From Acetobacteraceae bacterium (GTDB lineage Bacteria; Pseudomonadota; Alphaproteobacteria; Zavarziniales; Zavarziniaceae): a stretch of 64,000 bases of DNA. The stretch spans positions 1 to 64,000 of the forward strand of contig CANCOY010000001.1 of NCBI GenBank assembly GCA_947379865.1, written 5' to 3'. The notes under the pieces were generated by a model. The model was not told the origin of the DNA. It saw nothing but the letters and a program-made list of their open reading frames with translations, and made no database searches. Positions 46,095 through 54,328 of the stretch are shown here, piece after piece; position 1 is the stretch's first letter, and every line of letters starts with the position of its first letter. The translations under genes were made by a program, and so were the position numbers.

Positions 46095-46807
46095 CTGGCA
46101 GGCGGATCGTGATCCTGACGGGGGCCGGCATCTCGGCTGAATCAGGCCTTGGCACCTTTCGCGACAAGGATGGCCTGTGGACGAAGGTGCGCCTGGAAGA
46201 CGTGGCGACGCCGGAGGGCTTTGCCCGCGACCCCGAGGGCTGCCATGCCTTCTATAACGCACGGCGTGGCGGCATGATTGCGGCCCGGCCCAATGCCGCC
46301 CATTTCGCCCTGGCCCGCCTGGAAGCAGGCCTTGCCGAACGCGGGGCGGGCGAGGTGCTGATCGTCACCCAGAATATCGACGACCTGCACGAAAAGGCCG
46401 GCAGCACCAACCTGATCCACATGCATGGCGAGATGGGCAAGGCACGCTGTGGCCATTGCGAGCATGTCCTCCCCTGGGCGGGCGACCTTTCCACCGCTTT
46501 GGCCTGTGGCGCCTGTGGCCGCAGCGGCGCCATGCGGCCCCATGTGGTCTGGTTCGGCGAAATGCCCTTTGACCTCGACCGCATTGCCGAGGCGCTGGCC
46601 GACTGTGACCTGTTCGTGTCCATCGGCACCTCGGGCAATGTCTATCCCGCCGCCGGTTTTGTCGCGGACGTGCGCCGCCGTGGCCTGGCCCGCACCCTGG
46701 AACTCAACCTCGAACCCTCTGAAGGCTTCTCCCTCTTCGAAGAACGCCTCTATGGCCCCGCCACCGAAATCGTCCCCGCCTGGGTGGAGGCGCTGCTGGA
46801 GGGGTGA
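46091..46807 (+). CDS. cobB: NAD-dependent protein deacylase CobB (sirtuin)
   Basis: This 238-residue class III sirtuin removes acyl groups from lysine with NAD+. I start at ATG 46091, with GGAG upstream and ATGA overlap with thpR. NAD motifs are GAGISAESGLGTFRD and TQNIDDLHE, with catalytic His in HMHGE. Zinc ligands are CGHC and CGAC. Tyr55 and Arg58 in YNARR match the YxxR pair that favours desuccinylase/demalonylase activity. Length is normal. Confidence 0.94.
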   Translation: MTGRRIVILTGAGISAESGLGTFRDKDGLWTKVRLEDVATPEGFARDPEGCHAFYNARRGGMIAARPNAAHFALARLEAGLAERGAGEVLIVTQNIDDLHEKAGSTNLIHMHGEMGKARCGHCEHVLPWAGDLSTALACGACGRSGAMRPHVVWFGEMPFDLDRIAEALADCDLFVSIGTSGNVYPAAGFVADVRRRGLARTLELNLEPSEGFSLFEERLYGPATEIVPAWVEALLEG

Positions 46808-47168
46808 GGAGAAATCTGGCGCATGCCTGTAACGAGGCGCTTGGGAGGATCGCCGTCAAAGCCGATCATGCCCCTGCCAGTACCCTGATTTGGTATATTT
46901 GAGAGCTTCAATGGCTTCCAGGTTCTCAGCAGGCAGACTGGAGACCTGGGCAGGACACGCCTTGTTGCTGGCCGACCCAGCCACGCACGTCTTGCCGAGG
47001 GCCGTAGCCCCAGATGACCGGAGAACGCCCGCCGGCGCCGGCGGTCACGCGGGCTTGATCAATGGCCGTGTCGATATGGTTTTTATATAGTCTAATAACT
47101 GAGGGCAGCACTCAGCAAACGCGGCCCTTGAACAAGCTTCACTCGACCAGGCAAGTCAGAGATCCTTC
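46808..47168. other. Intergenic region before the AT-rich membrane-protein gene
   Basis: In these 361 bases I find no convincing gene; small frames (such as 46890-47090) lack ribosome-binding sites and family features. GC falls sharply from about 47060. TATATAGTCTAATAACTGA (47083-47101) offers several -10-like hexamers for the downstream gene. There is no repeat or attachment site visible at this border. Confidence 0.45.
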
Positions 47169-48887
47169 ATGAAACAAAATTTCGGCATTCTATCAATCTC
47201 TCCAGCCTATCTTGGCGGATTTTTTGCTGTCCTTATGATTGGCCTCGCTGGTATTGGCGGCGTCCTGAATTACTCGGCGATTCCATTTTGGGATACCTGG
47301 GATGCCGCCCTCTCCATGATGCTGCGCCTCCATGATGGAGATACGACGGTATGGTGGTCCCAGCATAACGAGCACAGACTTATTCTCGCGCGCGCCCTGA
47401 TCTGGTTTGATTTTAAGTTCTTTGACGGAATGGGATATTTTCTAGTTTTCTTTAACTACGGACTTTGTGCAATATCAGGAGTAATTTTCTATTGTTTTAT
47501 GGAAAAAATTAATTATCATGACAATAATTCTAAAAATAAAACAAACAGAATGGCACTGTATTTTTTCTTGATTGGCAGCACATTTTTATGGACTCAGGTG
47601 GAAAATTTTGTTTTGGGTCTAAATTGCAATTTTTTTATGGCGCAATTGTTGCCATTAATTGCTTTTTACTGTCTTGCCAGATCTTCTGTTTCGGGCTCAC
47701 GGCGAGATTTTTTGATTGCCTCCCTGTTCGGAACCCTTTCTGCAGGCACGCTGGCGAGCGGTGTGGTGATTGCGCCCCTCATGCTTGGCTACGTCCTGGT
47801 GCTGCGGCAGGGCTTGGCCAGGGCTGCCACCCTTGGCGTTATTTCCATTACGATTATGTTTTATTACTTTAATGGTTATGTAACGCCATCGGAGCACGGT
47901 TACGCGGGCAGCGCTTTCATCCACCACCCGATTGGCGTGTTCAACTATGCCATGATGTTTCTTGGCTGTCCGTTCAACTTCCTGGTAGGGGGTGGGCGGC
48001 TTGGCAAGCTGGTGGCGCTCAATTCCGGTATTGTCTTTACGATCATGTTTGCCGCTCTCGTGCGGAGATGGATCTATACCGTAGAGAAATCGCCGTTTAC
48101 GGCCGCGCTGCTTTTTTTCATCGCCTATATCGGGATCTCTGCCGTAGCGACTGGCGGCGGCCGTCTAGTCCTTGGTGAGGCGAGCGCCTTTGCTTCCCGC
48201 TATACCACACCGGCCATCATGGGCTGGGTGGCGCTGCTTCTGCTGCTGTGGCACCGCTCAGGCGACCGGCCGGCCACAAACACCAGACGCCCTGTGATTT
48301 TTTTCACAGCTATCGGTGCCCTTATGCTGGCGTACCAGGTCCAGGCGCTCAGGAATGCAAGCGCGACGCTGTTTCCAAGAGAGGTTGCCGCCCTTGCCCT
48401 GAGTCTCGACATCAATGACGAGGCCGCAATCAGGAAGATCTATCCCGTTCCCCACCGCGCCCTGATGCTCAGCCGGGCAGCCCTTCCCCTTGGCCTGTCG
48501 ATTTTCGGGCAGCCCCCTTATGCAGGCCTCTGGCACGAGATGGGGACACCCCTTGCGCTGCCAGAGGCCCCGGCCTGCCTTGGTGCGCTCGACGCGGCCA
48601 TACCGGTCGCCGGGGCGCCCGCCTACATCCAGGTGACCGGCTGGCTGATTGATCCCCAGACGCGCTCAGCCCCAAAGACCATCCGTTTCATCGGTGATCA
48701 GGGCCTTGTGGAGGGGATCGCAATGGTGGGCCAGAGGCGCAACCAAGTCGGCAAGACGATCGATCGGGACACAGGATATGCCGGCTTTGTCGGCTATCTT
48801 CGGGCCGGTTCTGCCGGCACAAGCGTCACCGCAACCGGCGGCGGGGCAGGGTGCAGGATCAGTTTCCATATTCCGCCACTGACCTGA
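47169..48887 (+). CDS. Polytopic membrane protein, possibly glycosyltransferase-like
   Basis: This 572-residue protein has about ten hydrophobic segments to residue 410 and a C-terminal soluble part. The first external loop carries PFWDTWDAALSMML and WWSQHNEHRLIL, an acidic and His-bearing pattern like GT-C-type or PMT-like membrane transferases, but the family is unproved. The 5' part (about 47400-47690) is much more AT-rich than the rest of the window, including an Asn/Lys-rich loop (NYHDNNSKNKTNR), while the 3' part is normal GC. This suggests a mosaic or recently acquired gene. The downstream ACP gene overlaps its last 37 bases. Confidence 0.6.
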   Translation: MKQNFGILSISPAYLGGFFAVLMIGLAGIGGVLNYSAIPFWDTWDAALSMMLRLHDGDTTVWWSQHNEHRLILARALIWFDFKFFDGMGYFLVFFNYGLCAISGVIFYCFMEKINYHDNNSKNKTNRMALYFFLIGSTFLWTQVENFVLGLNCNFFMAQLLPLIAFYCLARSSVSGSRRDFLIASLFGTLSAGTLASGVVIAPLMLGYVLVLRQGLARAATLGVISITIMFYYFNGYVTPSEHGYAGSAFIHHPIGVFNYAMMFLGCPFNFLVGGGRLGKLVALNSGIVFTIMFAALVRRWIYTVEKSPFTAALLFFIAYIGISAVATGGGRLVLGEASAFASRYTTPAIMGWVALLLLLWHRSGDRPATNTRRPVIFFTAIGALMLAYQVQALRNASATLFPREVAALALSLDINDEAAIRKIYPVPHRALMLSRAALPLGLSIFGQPPYAGLWHEMGTPLALPEAPACLGALDAAIPVAGAPAYIQVTGWLIDPQTRSAPKTIRFIGDQGLVEGIAMVGQRRNQVGKTIDRDTGYAGFVGYLRAGSAGTSVTATGGGAGCRISFHIPPLT

Positions 48888-49063
48888 GGCAGGCGAACAC
48901 GATAACGCCGCAGACGCGCCTCAGCGAGGATCTGGGGATCGATTCCCTCAAGTTCATCGAACTTGAGGGAATCGAACAGGAGCTGAACATCGCCATCAGT
49001 GACGATGCCGTGGCCTCTGTCCGCGACCTTGGCGGCCTGCTCGAGGCTTTGGCCCTGGCCTAG
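48851..49063 (+). CDS. Acyl carrier protein-like
   Basis: This 70-residue protein starts at GTG 48851 inside the preceding gene. The 4'-phosphopantetheine site is clear: SEDLGIDSLKFIEL, Ser32, close to Ser36 in E. coli AcpP. Helix II (FIELEGIEQELNI) and helix IV (LGGLLEALA) are present, but helix I is weak (DQFPYSATDLRQ), so the start could be wrong or the N-terminus altered. It would carry acyl or aminoacyl groups for a specialised modification, perhaps with the membrane protein. A perfect 16-bp inverted repeat covers the Ser region. Confidence 0.75.
   Translation: MQDQFPYSATDLRQANTITPQTRLSEDLGIDSLKFIELEGIEQELNIAISDDAVASVRDLGGLLEALALA
48940..48974. repeat. Perfect 16-bp inverted repeat within the ACP gene
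   Basis: CGATTCCCTCAAGTTC (48940-48955) and GAACTTGAGGGAATCG (48959-48974) are exact reverse complements around ATC. The arms encode the DSLKF and ELEGI segments around the phosphopantetheine Ser. In the mRNA it would form a strong hairpin. Confidence 0.95.
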
Positions 49064-49074
49064 GGCGCCCAGCC

Positions 49075-49521
49075 CTAGCCCCCGTCGCCAATGCCCTCAT
49101 CTGGCCCCGCGCCATCCGCTGCATCGGGCGCTGCTTCCAGCGCTTCCATCTGGGCGTCGGAGAGGCCGAAGTGGTGGCCGATTTCGTGGATCAGGACATT
49201 GCGCACCAGATCGCCGAGGCGCTCGCCCGTCTCGCACCATTCGTCGAGGATGGGGCGGCGGTAAAGGAACACCATGTCCACATGGGTACCCGCATCGCCC
49301 ACCGATTTTTCGGTCAGGCTGGTGCCTTGATAGAGGCCCAGCAGCTCATAGGGGCTTTCAAGCTCCATGTCGGCGCAGGTCTCTTCGTCCGGGAAATCCT
49401 CCACCCGGATGATGACACCGGCCGCCATGGCGCGCAGCTCTGGCGGGATCTCGCCAAGGGCATGGTCGGCAAGCGCCTCGATATCGGCGAGACTGGGGGC
49501 AAGACTGTCTGACATGGTCAT
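49075..49521 (-). CDS. Metallopeptidase family (zincin-like) protein
   Basis: This 148-residue small zincin starts at ATG 49521 (or 49515) with a modest GGGTG upstream. The zinc-binding motif [11 protein letters not shown] is intact, preceded by [11 protein letters not shown], and the middle has [12 protein letters not shown], typical of the short Possible_zincin family (DUF1025-like). No signal peptide, so probably cytoplasmic; a proteolytic role is inferred from the motif only. An Asp/Ala-rich tail follows. It is convergent with the ACP gene and divergent from phhB. Confidence 0.85.
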   Translation of the reverse strand: MTMSDSLAPSLADIEALADHALGEIPPELRAMAAGVIIRVEDFPDEETCADMELESPYELLGLYQGTSLTEKSVGDAGTHVDMVFLYRRPILDEWCETGERLGDLVRNVLIHEIGHHFGLSDAQMEALEAAPDAADGAGPDEGIGDGG

Positions 49522-49548
49522 GAACACACCCGGCATGAGGAGAAGCCA

Positions 49549-49842
49549 ATGAGACAACGGATCACAGGCACGGCCCGCACGGAAGCCCTGGCAAGCCTAC
49601 CCGCCTGGACAGAGGTGCCGGGCCGCGACGCCATCAGCCGCCGCTTCACCTTCGCCGACTTCAACGAGGCCTTCGGCTTCATGACCCGCGCCGCCTTGCT
49701 GGCAGAGAAGATGGACCATCACCCCGAATGGTCCAATGTCTACAACAAGGTGGACGTAACCCTCAGCACCCACGACGCCGGCGGCCTCACCGACCTTGAC
49801 CTGGCCATGGCCAGAGCAATGGATGGCTGGGCGGGGGGGTAA
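49549..49842 (+). CDS. phhB: 4a-hydroxytetrahydrobiopterin dehydratase
   Basis: This 97-residue pterin-4a-carbinolamine dehydratase has the full signature [20 protein letters not shown] followed by THDAGGLT. It recycles pterin cofactor after aromatic amino-acid hydroxylation and can also act as a dimerisation factor. GGAG sits eight bases before the ATG. No phenylalanine hydroxylase is in the window. The convergent SDR gene ends at 49909. Confidence 0.95.
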   Translation: MRQRITGTARTEALASLPAWTEVPGRDAISRRFTFADFNEAFGFMTRAALLAEKMDHHPEWSNVYNKVDVTLSTHDAGGLTDLDLAMARAMDGWAGG

Positions 49843-49863
49843 GGGCCTCTCCCCAAACGAAAA

Positions 49864-49886
49864 CGGGGGGCCGGTGGCCCCCCGTC
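49864..49886 (-). terminator. Terminator of the SDR gene
   Basis: ACGGGGGGCC (49864-49873) and GGCCCCCCGT (49877-49886) pair perfectly around GGT. AAAA precedes on +, so on minus the stem ends in U's. It lies 23 bp past the SDR stop and may also serve phhB. Confidence 0.7.
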
Positions 49887-49908
49887 TGGATCTGCGCAGG
49901 TGCGGAGA

Positions 49909-50673
49909 TTACTTCGGCGACATGCGGATGGAGCCGTCGAGGCGGATGGTCTCGCCGTTCAGCATGTTGTTCTCAACGATCTGGCGGGCCAGCTGGGCGT
50001 ATTCCTCGGCATTGCCGAGGCGGGCCGGGAAGGGCACCTGGGCGCCAAGGGCGCGGCGGACTTCTTCCGGGGCGCCGGCCAGCAGCGGCGTGTTGAACAG
50101 GCCCGGCGCGATGGTGCAGCAGCGCACGCCGATCTGGGCGAGGTCACGGGCGATGGGCAGGGTCATGCCGACAACGCCACCCTTGGAGGCGGAATAAGCG
50201 GCCTGGCCGATCTGGCCGTCGAAGGCGGCGACCGAGGCGGTGTTGATCACGACGCCGCGCTGGCCATCGGCATCCACCGGCTCGAGGGCCGACATGCCGG
50301 CGGTCGACTTGGTGATGCACATGAAGGTGCCGAGCAGGTTGATGCGGATGATCAGCTCAAAGCTCGACATCGGGTGCTCGCGGCCCTTGGAGACCGTGCG
50401 CTGGGCAATGCCGGTGCCGGCACAGTTCACCAGGATGCGCTCCTGGCCGTGGGCGGCGCGGGCCTTGGCGAAAGCGGCGTCGATGGCCTCTTCGCTGGTG
50501 ACGTCGGCCTTGCAGAACACGCCGCCGATCTCCTTGGCAACCTGCTCGCCCAGATCTTCTGTCCGGTCGAAGATGGCGACCTTGGCGCCGTGCCTGGCCA
50601 GCTCACGCGCCGTGGCGGCGCCCAGACCCGATGCACCGCCGGTGACAATGGCGGCAATACCCTGAATGTTCAT
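49909..50673 (-). CDS. Short-chain dehydrogenase, 3-hydroxyacyl-CoA dehydrogenase type 2-like
   Basis: This 254-residue SDR has the nucleotide motif TGGASGLGAATAREL, the NAD-dependent DRTED acidic site, the catalytic Ser of NTASVAAF and the YSASKGG pair (Tyr/Lys). The sequence AAYSASKGGVVGMTLPIARDL and the C-terminal LARQIVENNMLNGETIRLDG resemble HSD10-type 3-hydroxyacyl-CoA dehydrogenases that oxidise short branched or straight chains in fatty-acid or isoleucine breakdown. It is monocistronic with a terminator. Confidence 0.88.
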   Translation of the reverse strand: MNIQGIAAIVTGGASGLGAATARELARHGAKVAIFDRTEDLGEQVAKEIGGVFCKADVTSEEAIDAAFAKARAAHGQERILVNCAGTGIAQRTVSKGREHPMSSFELIIRINLLGTFMCITKSTAGMSALEPVDADGQRGVVINTASVAAFDGQIGQAAYSASKGGVVGMTLPIARDLAQIGVRCCTIAPGLFNTPLLAGAPEEVRRALGAQVPFPARLGNAEEYAQLARQIVENNMLNGETIRLDGSIRMSPK

Positions 50674-50786
50674 GGTGCTTCACTCCCGCTTTGGTTTTGG
50701 GCACTTGAGAATTTGGGGCGTCTTAGCAGATCGGCGCGGACGAGGCGAGTGTCCGGGTTCGGCTGGATACAGCTTTCCCCTCAGTT

Positions 50787-50822
50787 CCCCACTCAACCCT
50801 CCACTCAACCCCCCACTCAACC
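50787..50822 (-). repeat. 12-bp tandem repeat x3 carrying the Nudix stop codon
   Basis: CCCCACTCAACC at 50787-50798, CTCCACTCAACC at 50799-50810, CCCCACTCAACC at 50811-50822. On minus the real TGA (50819-50817) lies in the last unit; the other two units give further TGA codons in the same frame. Confidence 0.9.
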
Positions 50823-51269
50823 GATACGCGGCGCAGCCAGGCTAAGCAGGATTTCGACGAGGCCACCCTCCGTCACCTTCATGGCGGCCTGGGCGGGGGA
50901 GAGCCAGCGGGTTTCGCGCTGGTGGCGTTCCGGCCAGTCGTCCAGCTGGCGCTCCACATCCATCACGAAGACCTTCACCAGACAGGGCTCAACCGTGCCG
51001 TCCAGCAGGCGCTTTTCGCTGAGATAGCTGCCAATGGACCGGGGCCTCACCTGGCCGATCAGGCCGGCTTCCTCCCAGGCTTCCTTGGCGGCGAGTTGAT
51101 GGGGTTTCAGCTTGGATTCGGGCTGGCCCTTGGGGATGATCCAGCGCCGCGTGCCCCGGCTGGTGACAAGCAGCACCTGCATCTCCCCGTCCACCAGGGT
51201 GATGGGGAGGGCCGCATACTGCTTTTTCAGGGTGGGTTTGCCTGCAGCCATAACACCGGATCCCGTCAT
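50817..51269 (-). CDS. Nudix hydrolase
   Basis: This 150-residue protein resembles the DIPP/MutT-like small Nudix enzymes: QYAALPITLVDGEMQVLLVTSR, then RWIIPKGQPES and the Nudix box ending LAAKEAWEEAGL. The middle Glu of the GX5EX7 pattern is Leu and the Arg is Lys, so activity may be altered, but the metal-binding EExG is kept. Possible substrates are diphosphoinositol- or dinucleotide-like pyrophosphates. It is followed at the 3' end by a 12-bp triplication. Confidence 0.85.
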   Translation of the reverse strand: MTGSGVMAAGKPTLKKQYAALPITLVDGEMQVLLVTSRGTRRWIIPKGQPESKLKPHQLAAKEAWEEAGLIGQVRPRSIGSYLSEKRLLDGTVEPCLVKVFVMDVERQLDDWPERHQRETRWLSPAQAAMKVTEGGLVEILLSLAAPRIG

Positions 51270-51311
51270 CCGCCGGGCACCGCGCCCGACGCACCAATCA
51301 ACACCCCTGTT

Positions 51312-52388
51312 TCAGGATGCGGCAGTATTTCCCAAGCCTGGCTTCGCCGCCATCTGCCCCGTCGTCGCAGGGGCCGCCAGCGGCCCGGTCGTGGCAGGGG
51401 CCTCCAGCGCCACAGGCACAAGGGCCAGGGGCGGCTGGGCGTTCCGGCGGCGGTCGCGGGCCTGTTCGCGGCGGGCCAGATAGAGAGTGGATCCCACAAT
51501 GACCATGGCGCCTGCCAAGGTCCAGCGGTCCGGCACCTCGCCGAACCAGAAATACCCAAACAGGCCGGCCCACACCAGCCGCACATAGTCGAACGAGGCC
51601 ACAAGGCTGGCCTCGGCCGCCGCATAGGCCCGCACCATGCAGCTCTGCCCGGCGGTGGCGGCAAGGCCCATGGCCACCAGCACCACCATCTCGTGCCCCG
51701 TGGGCTGCACCCAGACCAGGCTGGCCGGCACGACCGAGACGGCGGTGGAAAAGACGCCGAAATAGAAAACAATGGTGCTGGGATTGTCGTTCCGCGCCAT
51801 GGTCTTGATCAGCACCATGGAACAGGCCGCCAGAAAGGTGGAGAGCAGGGCAAACAGCGCCGCCGGGTCCACCGTGCCGGCCGGGCGCAGCATGATCATC
51901 ACGCCGGCAAAGCCGGTGATGGTGGCAATGCCGCGATCAAGCCTGATGCGCTCGCCCAGAAACAGGGCAGCCAGCACCAGCAGGAACAGCGGATTGGCAA
52001 AGCCGATGGCGGTTACATCGGCCATGGGCAGATGCACCATGGCGTAAAAGCCCGTCATCATGGCGGACGAGCCCACCACGCCCCGGGCAATCTGCAGCCA
52101 GGGCCGGCTGGTGCGCACGCCATCAAGACCCATGCGCAGGATGAACGGCAGGATGGCCGCCAGCCCGAACAGGGCGCGGAAGAACGCCACCTGGAACGGG
52201 TGCAGGCGGCCACCGGCATATTTGGCCGCCGCAATCATGATCGCAAAGAAGATGCCGCACAAAAGCATCCACGACGCGCCGCGCACAACGGGGCTGGCCG
52301 CCGCAAAGCGGGCACCAAGCTGACGGTGAAGAGCGCCGGGACGGATCAAACGGGCCTCCCGCTGGGCAACTGCGCGGCCCCGCGCCAT
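51312..52388 (-). CDS. DMT superfamily (EamA) transporter
   Basis: This 358-residue protein has ten hydrophobic segments in two EamA repeats (first about 40-170, second about 180-310). SWMLLCGIFFAIMIAAAKYAGG and GFANPLFLLVLAALFLGERI are typical of drug/metabolite exporters. The long N-terminus (40 residues before the first span) and C-terminal tail of about 45 residues, rich in Ala/Pro, are unusual; a start closer to the first span is possible. Substrate unknown. Confidence 0.85.
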   Translation of the reverse strand: MARGRAVAQREARLIRPGALHRQLGARFAAASPVVRGASWMLLCGIFFAIMIAAAKYAGGRLHPFQVAFFRALFGLAAILPFILRMGLDGVRTSRPWLQIARGVVGSSAMMTGFYAMVHLPMADVTAIGFANPLFLLVLAALFLGERIRLDRGIATITGFAGVMIMLRPAGTVDPAALFALLSTFLAACSMVLIKTMARNDNPSTIVFYFGVFSTAVSVVPASLVWVQPTGHEMVVLVAMGLAATAGQSCMVRAYAAAEASLVASFDYVRLVWAGLFGYFWFGEVPDRWTLAGAMVIVGSTLYLARREQARDRRRNAQPPLALVPVALEAPATTGPLAAPATTGQMAAKPGLGNTAAS

Positions 52389-52423
52389 CCCCCTCGGGAA
52401 GGCGCGGGGTATCGTTTGGCGGC

Positions 52424-53401
52424 TCAGCGGGTCTTGACGACTGCCTTGCCCTGCACCTTGCGCTGCATCATGTCGTTCAGGGCCGAGGCCACGTCTTCCA
52501 TGGCATATTCGGCGCTGACATGGGGGTGCAGCTTGCCTTCGTCGAACCAGCGCATCATCTCGTCGAGGTTCTGGCGGTGCAGTTCGGGATCGCGGCGGGT
52601 GAAGTCGCCCCAGAACACGCCCACCACCTGGCAGCCCTTGAGCAGGGCCAGGTTCACGGGCAGCTGCGGGATCCGGCCAGAGGCAAAGCCCACCACCAGC
52701 AGGCGGCCTTCCCAGTTGATGCAGCGGATTGCCTCGTCAAAGGCATCGCCACCCACGGCGTCATAGATGACATCTGCACCCTGGCCACCGGTGAGTTCCT
52801 TGACGCGGTCGCGGATCTTCTCGTGGCTGTAGTTGATGACCTCGTCGGCGCCGAACTTGCGGCAGAGCGCCAGCTTCTCGTCGGTGGAGGCAGCGGCAAT
52901 GACGCGCGCGCCCATCACCTTGCCCAGTTCCACGGCGGCCAGGCCCACGCCACCGGCGGCCCCCAGCACCAGCAGGGTCTCGCCCGGCTTGATGTTGGCG
53001 CGCTGCTTCAGGGCATGGTGAGACGTGCCATAGGTCATCAGGAAGGCGGCGCCCGTGGCATAGTCCATGGAGTCCGGCATCTTCACGACGCGGTCGGCGC
53101 CGATCACGATTTCGTCGGCAAAGCCGCCCCAGCCGCACATCACGATGACGCGGTCGCCAATGGCATAGCCCGTGACACCCTCGCCCAGTTCCGAAATCTG
53201 GCCCGCAGCCTCGCCGCCGGGGGAGAAGGGCATCTGGGGTTTGAACTGGTACTTGCCCTGGATGATCAGCACATCGGGAAAATTGACGCCGGCGGCATGC
53301 AGCGCCACGCGCACTTCGCCCTTGCCCACGGGCTTTGAGGCGATTTCCTCGATGACCAGACTCTCAGGCGGTCCATATTCCTTGCACAGCACGGCCTTCA
53401 T
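52424..53401 (-). CDS. NADPH:quinone oxidoreductase family protein (MDR)
   Basis: This 325-residue zinc-lacking medium-chain reductase has ALHAAGVNFPDVLIIQGKYQ near the start, the cofactor motif VLGAAGGVGLAAVELGKVMG and the C-terminal YAMEDVASALNDMMQRKVQGK. Family members reduce quinones or enoyl-type carbonyls with NADPH. The start ATG 53401 has GGGGAGAACGCC upstream. It stands 115 bp after the SH3 protein gene on minus; the two could be linked weakly. Confidence 0.9.
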   Translation of the reverse strand: MKAVLCKEYGPPESLVIEEIASKPVGKGEVRVALHAAGVNFPDVLIIQGKYQFKPQMPFSPGGEAAGQISELGEGVTGYAIGDRVIVMCGWGGFADEIVIGADRVVKMPDSMDYATGAAFLMTYGTSHHALKQRANIKPGETLLVLGAAGGVGLAAVELGKVMGARVIAAASTDEKLALCRKFGADEVINYSHEKIRDRVKELTGGQGADVIYDAVGGDAFDEAIRCINWEGRLLVVGFASGRIPQLPVNLALLKGCQVVGVFWGDFTRRDPELHRQNLDEMMRWFDEGKLHPHVSAEYAMEDVASALNDMMQRKVQGKAVVKTR

Positions 53402-53515
53402 GGCGTTCTCCCCTTTGATGCGTGCTTGGGTTTAGCACGGTCGGGGTGCGGCAATAAAGCCAGCGGTGCAGCAGTGGCCCCCATGTCAGAGGGTCCTGTG
53501 TCAGCCGTGCTTGCG

Positions 53516-54100
53516 TCAGTCGATGTCCTCGCCGGGATAGGCGCCCCAGATCTGGTCGCGCGGCAGCCAGCCGCGCCGGTTGGCAATCTCCATCTCGCAC
53601 CATGACAGGCGGCACTTCAGCAGCCGGCCCTGAACCCCGGCCTCCGCCCGCAGGACAACGGCGGCCGAGGGGTCGTGATCGGACAGCAGCGTCCGCGTCT
53701 CGCCGGTGATGATGGCCGTGCGGCGGCCCGACAGCAGGGTCTTGTGCACCCAGCCAAGCGTGCCATCGGCCGCCCGGATACGTCGCCACAGATCGTATTC
53801 GGCCACCACTTCCACCGGCAGGCCCTGGCGCGTGAACTTCCAGGTGACGGGATACTGTTCCCCCGGCCCCGTGCGCAGGTTGACCTCTGCCGCCCCGAGG
53901 GAGACGAAGCGGGGAATGGCGCGGCCGGTCTCCTCCCCCTTGGTTGCCTCGGTGGCCGTGGCCGGCAAGGCCGCAAGGCCGACAAGGAAGAGGCCCGCAA
54001 GCCCGGCAAGAAAGAGGGCCGTCAGCAGGATCAGGCGCGACAGCACCGCGCCCGGGCGGAACGGCAGGGGATGACCAGAAAGGGGCAGCGCATGATGCAA
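53516..54100 (-). CDS. SH3-domain (DUF1058-type) secreted protein
   Basis: This 194-residue protein has a long N-terminus, then a hydrophobic export segment (about 22-47) with likely cleavage near ATATEA. Two bacterial SH3-like units follow: AAEVNLRTGPGEQYPVTWKF with WGWVHK-like TLGWVHKTLLSG, and VVLRAEAGVQGRLLKCRLSWCEMEIANRRGWLPRD. The pattern matches alphaproteobacterial SH3_4 proteins, probably periplasmic and cell-wall related. Two Cys near the end could pair. Divergent from the dehydrogenase gene. Confidence 0.82.
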   Translation of the reverse strand: MHHALPLSGHPLPFRPGAVLSRLILLTALFLAGLAGLFLVGLAALPATATEATKGEETGRAIPRFVSLGAAEVNLRTGPGEQYPVTWKFTRQGLPVEVVAEYDLWRRIRAADGTLGWVHKTLLSGRRTAIITGETRTLLSDHDPSAAVVLRAEAGVQGRLLKCRLSWCEMEIANRRGWLPRDQIWGAYPGEDID

Positions 54101-54242
54101 GGGATGGGCCTTGTGTGGGGCGGTAAACCTGCACCTGTCGATAGGGGCGAATCATGGGCTCCGCCGGCCTGCGGCAATAGTCCGCATGCGCTGCATTGCG
54201 GTCAAGCGGCCGCCGCTGAATGCATGATACCCCATCCAGCGT

Positions 54243-54271
54243 TTGTGATCGCGCCTCAGGTCTGCTACTTA
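54243..54271 (+). promoter_or_regulatory. Candidate promoter for the D-2-hydroxyacid dehydrogenase gene
   Basis: TTGTGA (54243-54248) and TACTTA (54266-54271) are 17 bp apart, about 58 bp before the ATG. Moderate matches only; the rest of the gap (54101-54242) shows nothing else definite. Confidence 0.35.
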
Positions 54272-54328
54272 GGGGTGGCCGTGCCGGACCTCCATCGGGC
54301 CAGGCATGCCGCCACGCGGGGGGACCTG

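Noticed and set aside
46890..47090. Small + strand protein gene
   Set aside because: No ribosome-binding site, no family features and random-looking composition.
53675..54328. Long N-terminal extension of the D-2-hydroxyacid dehydrogenase
   Set aside because: It is antisense to the SH3 protein gene and lacks homology. The ATG at 54329 fits family length and has a ribosome-binding site.
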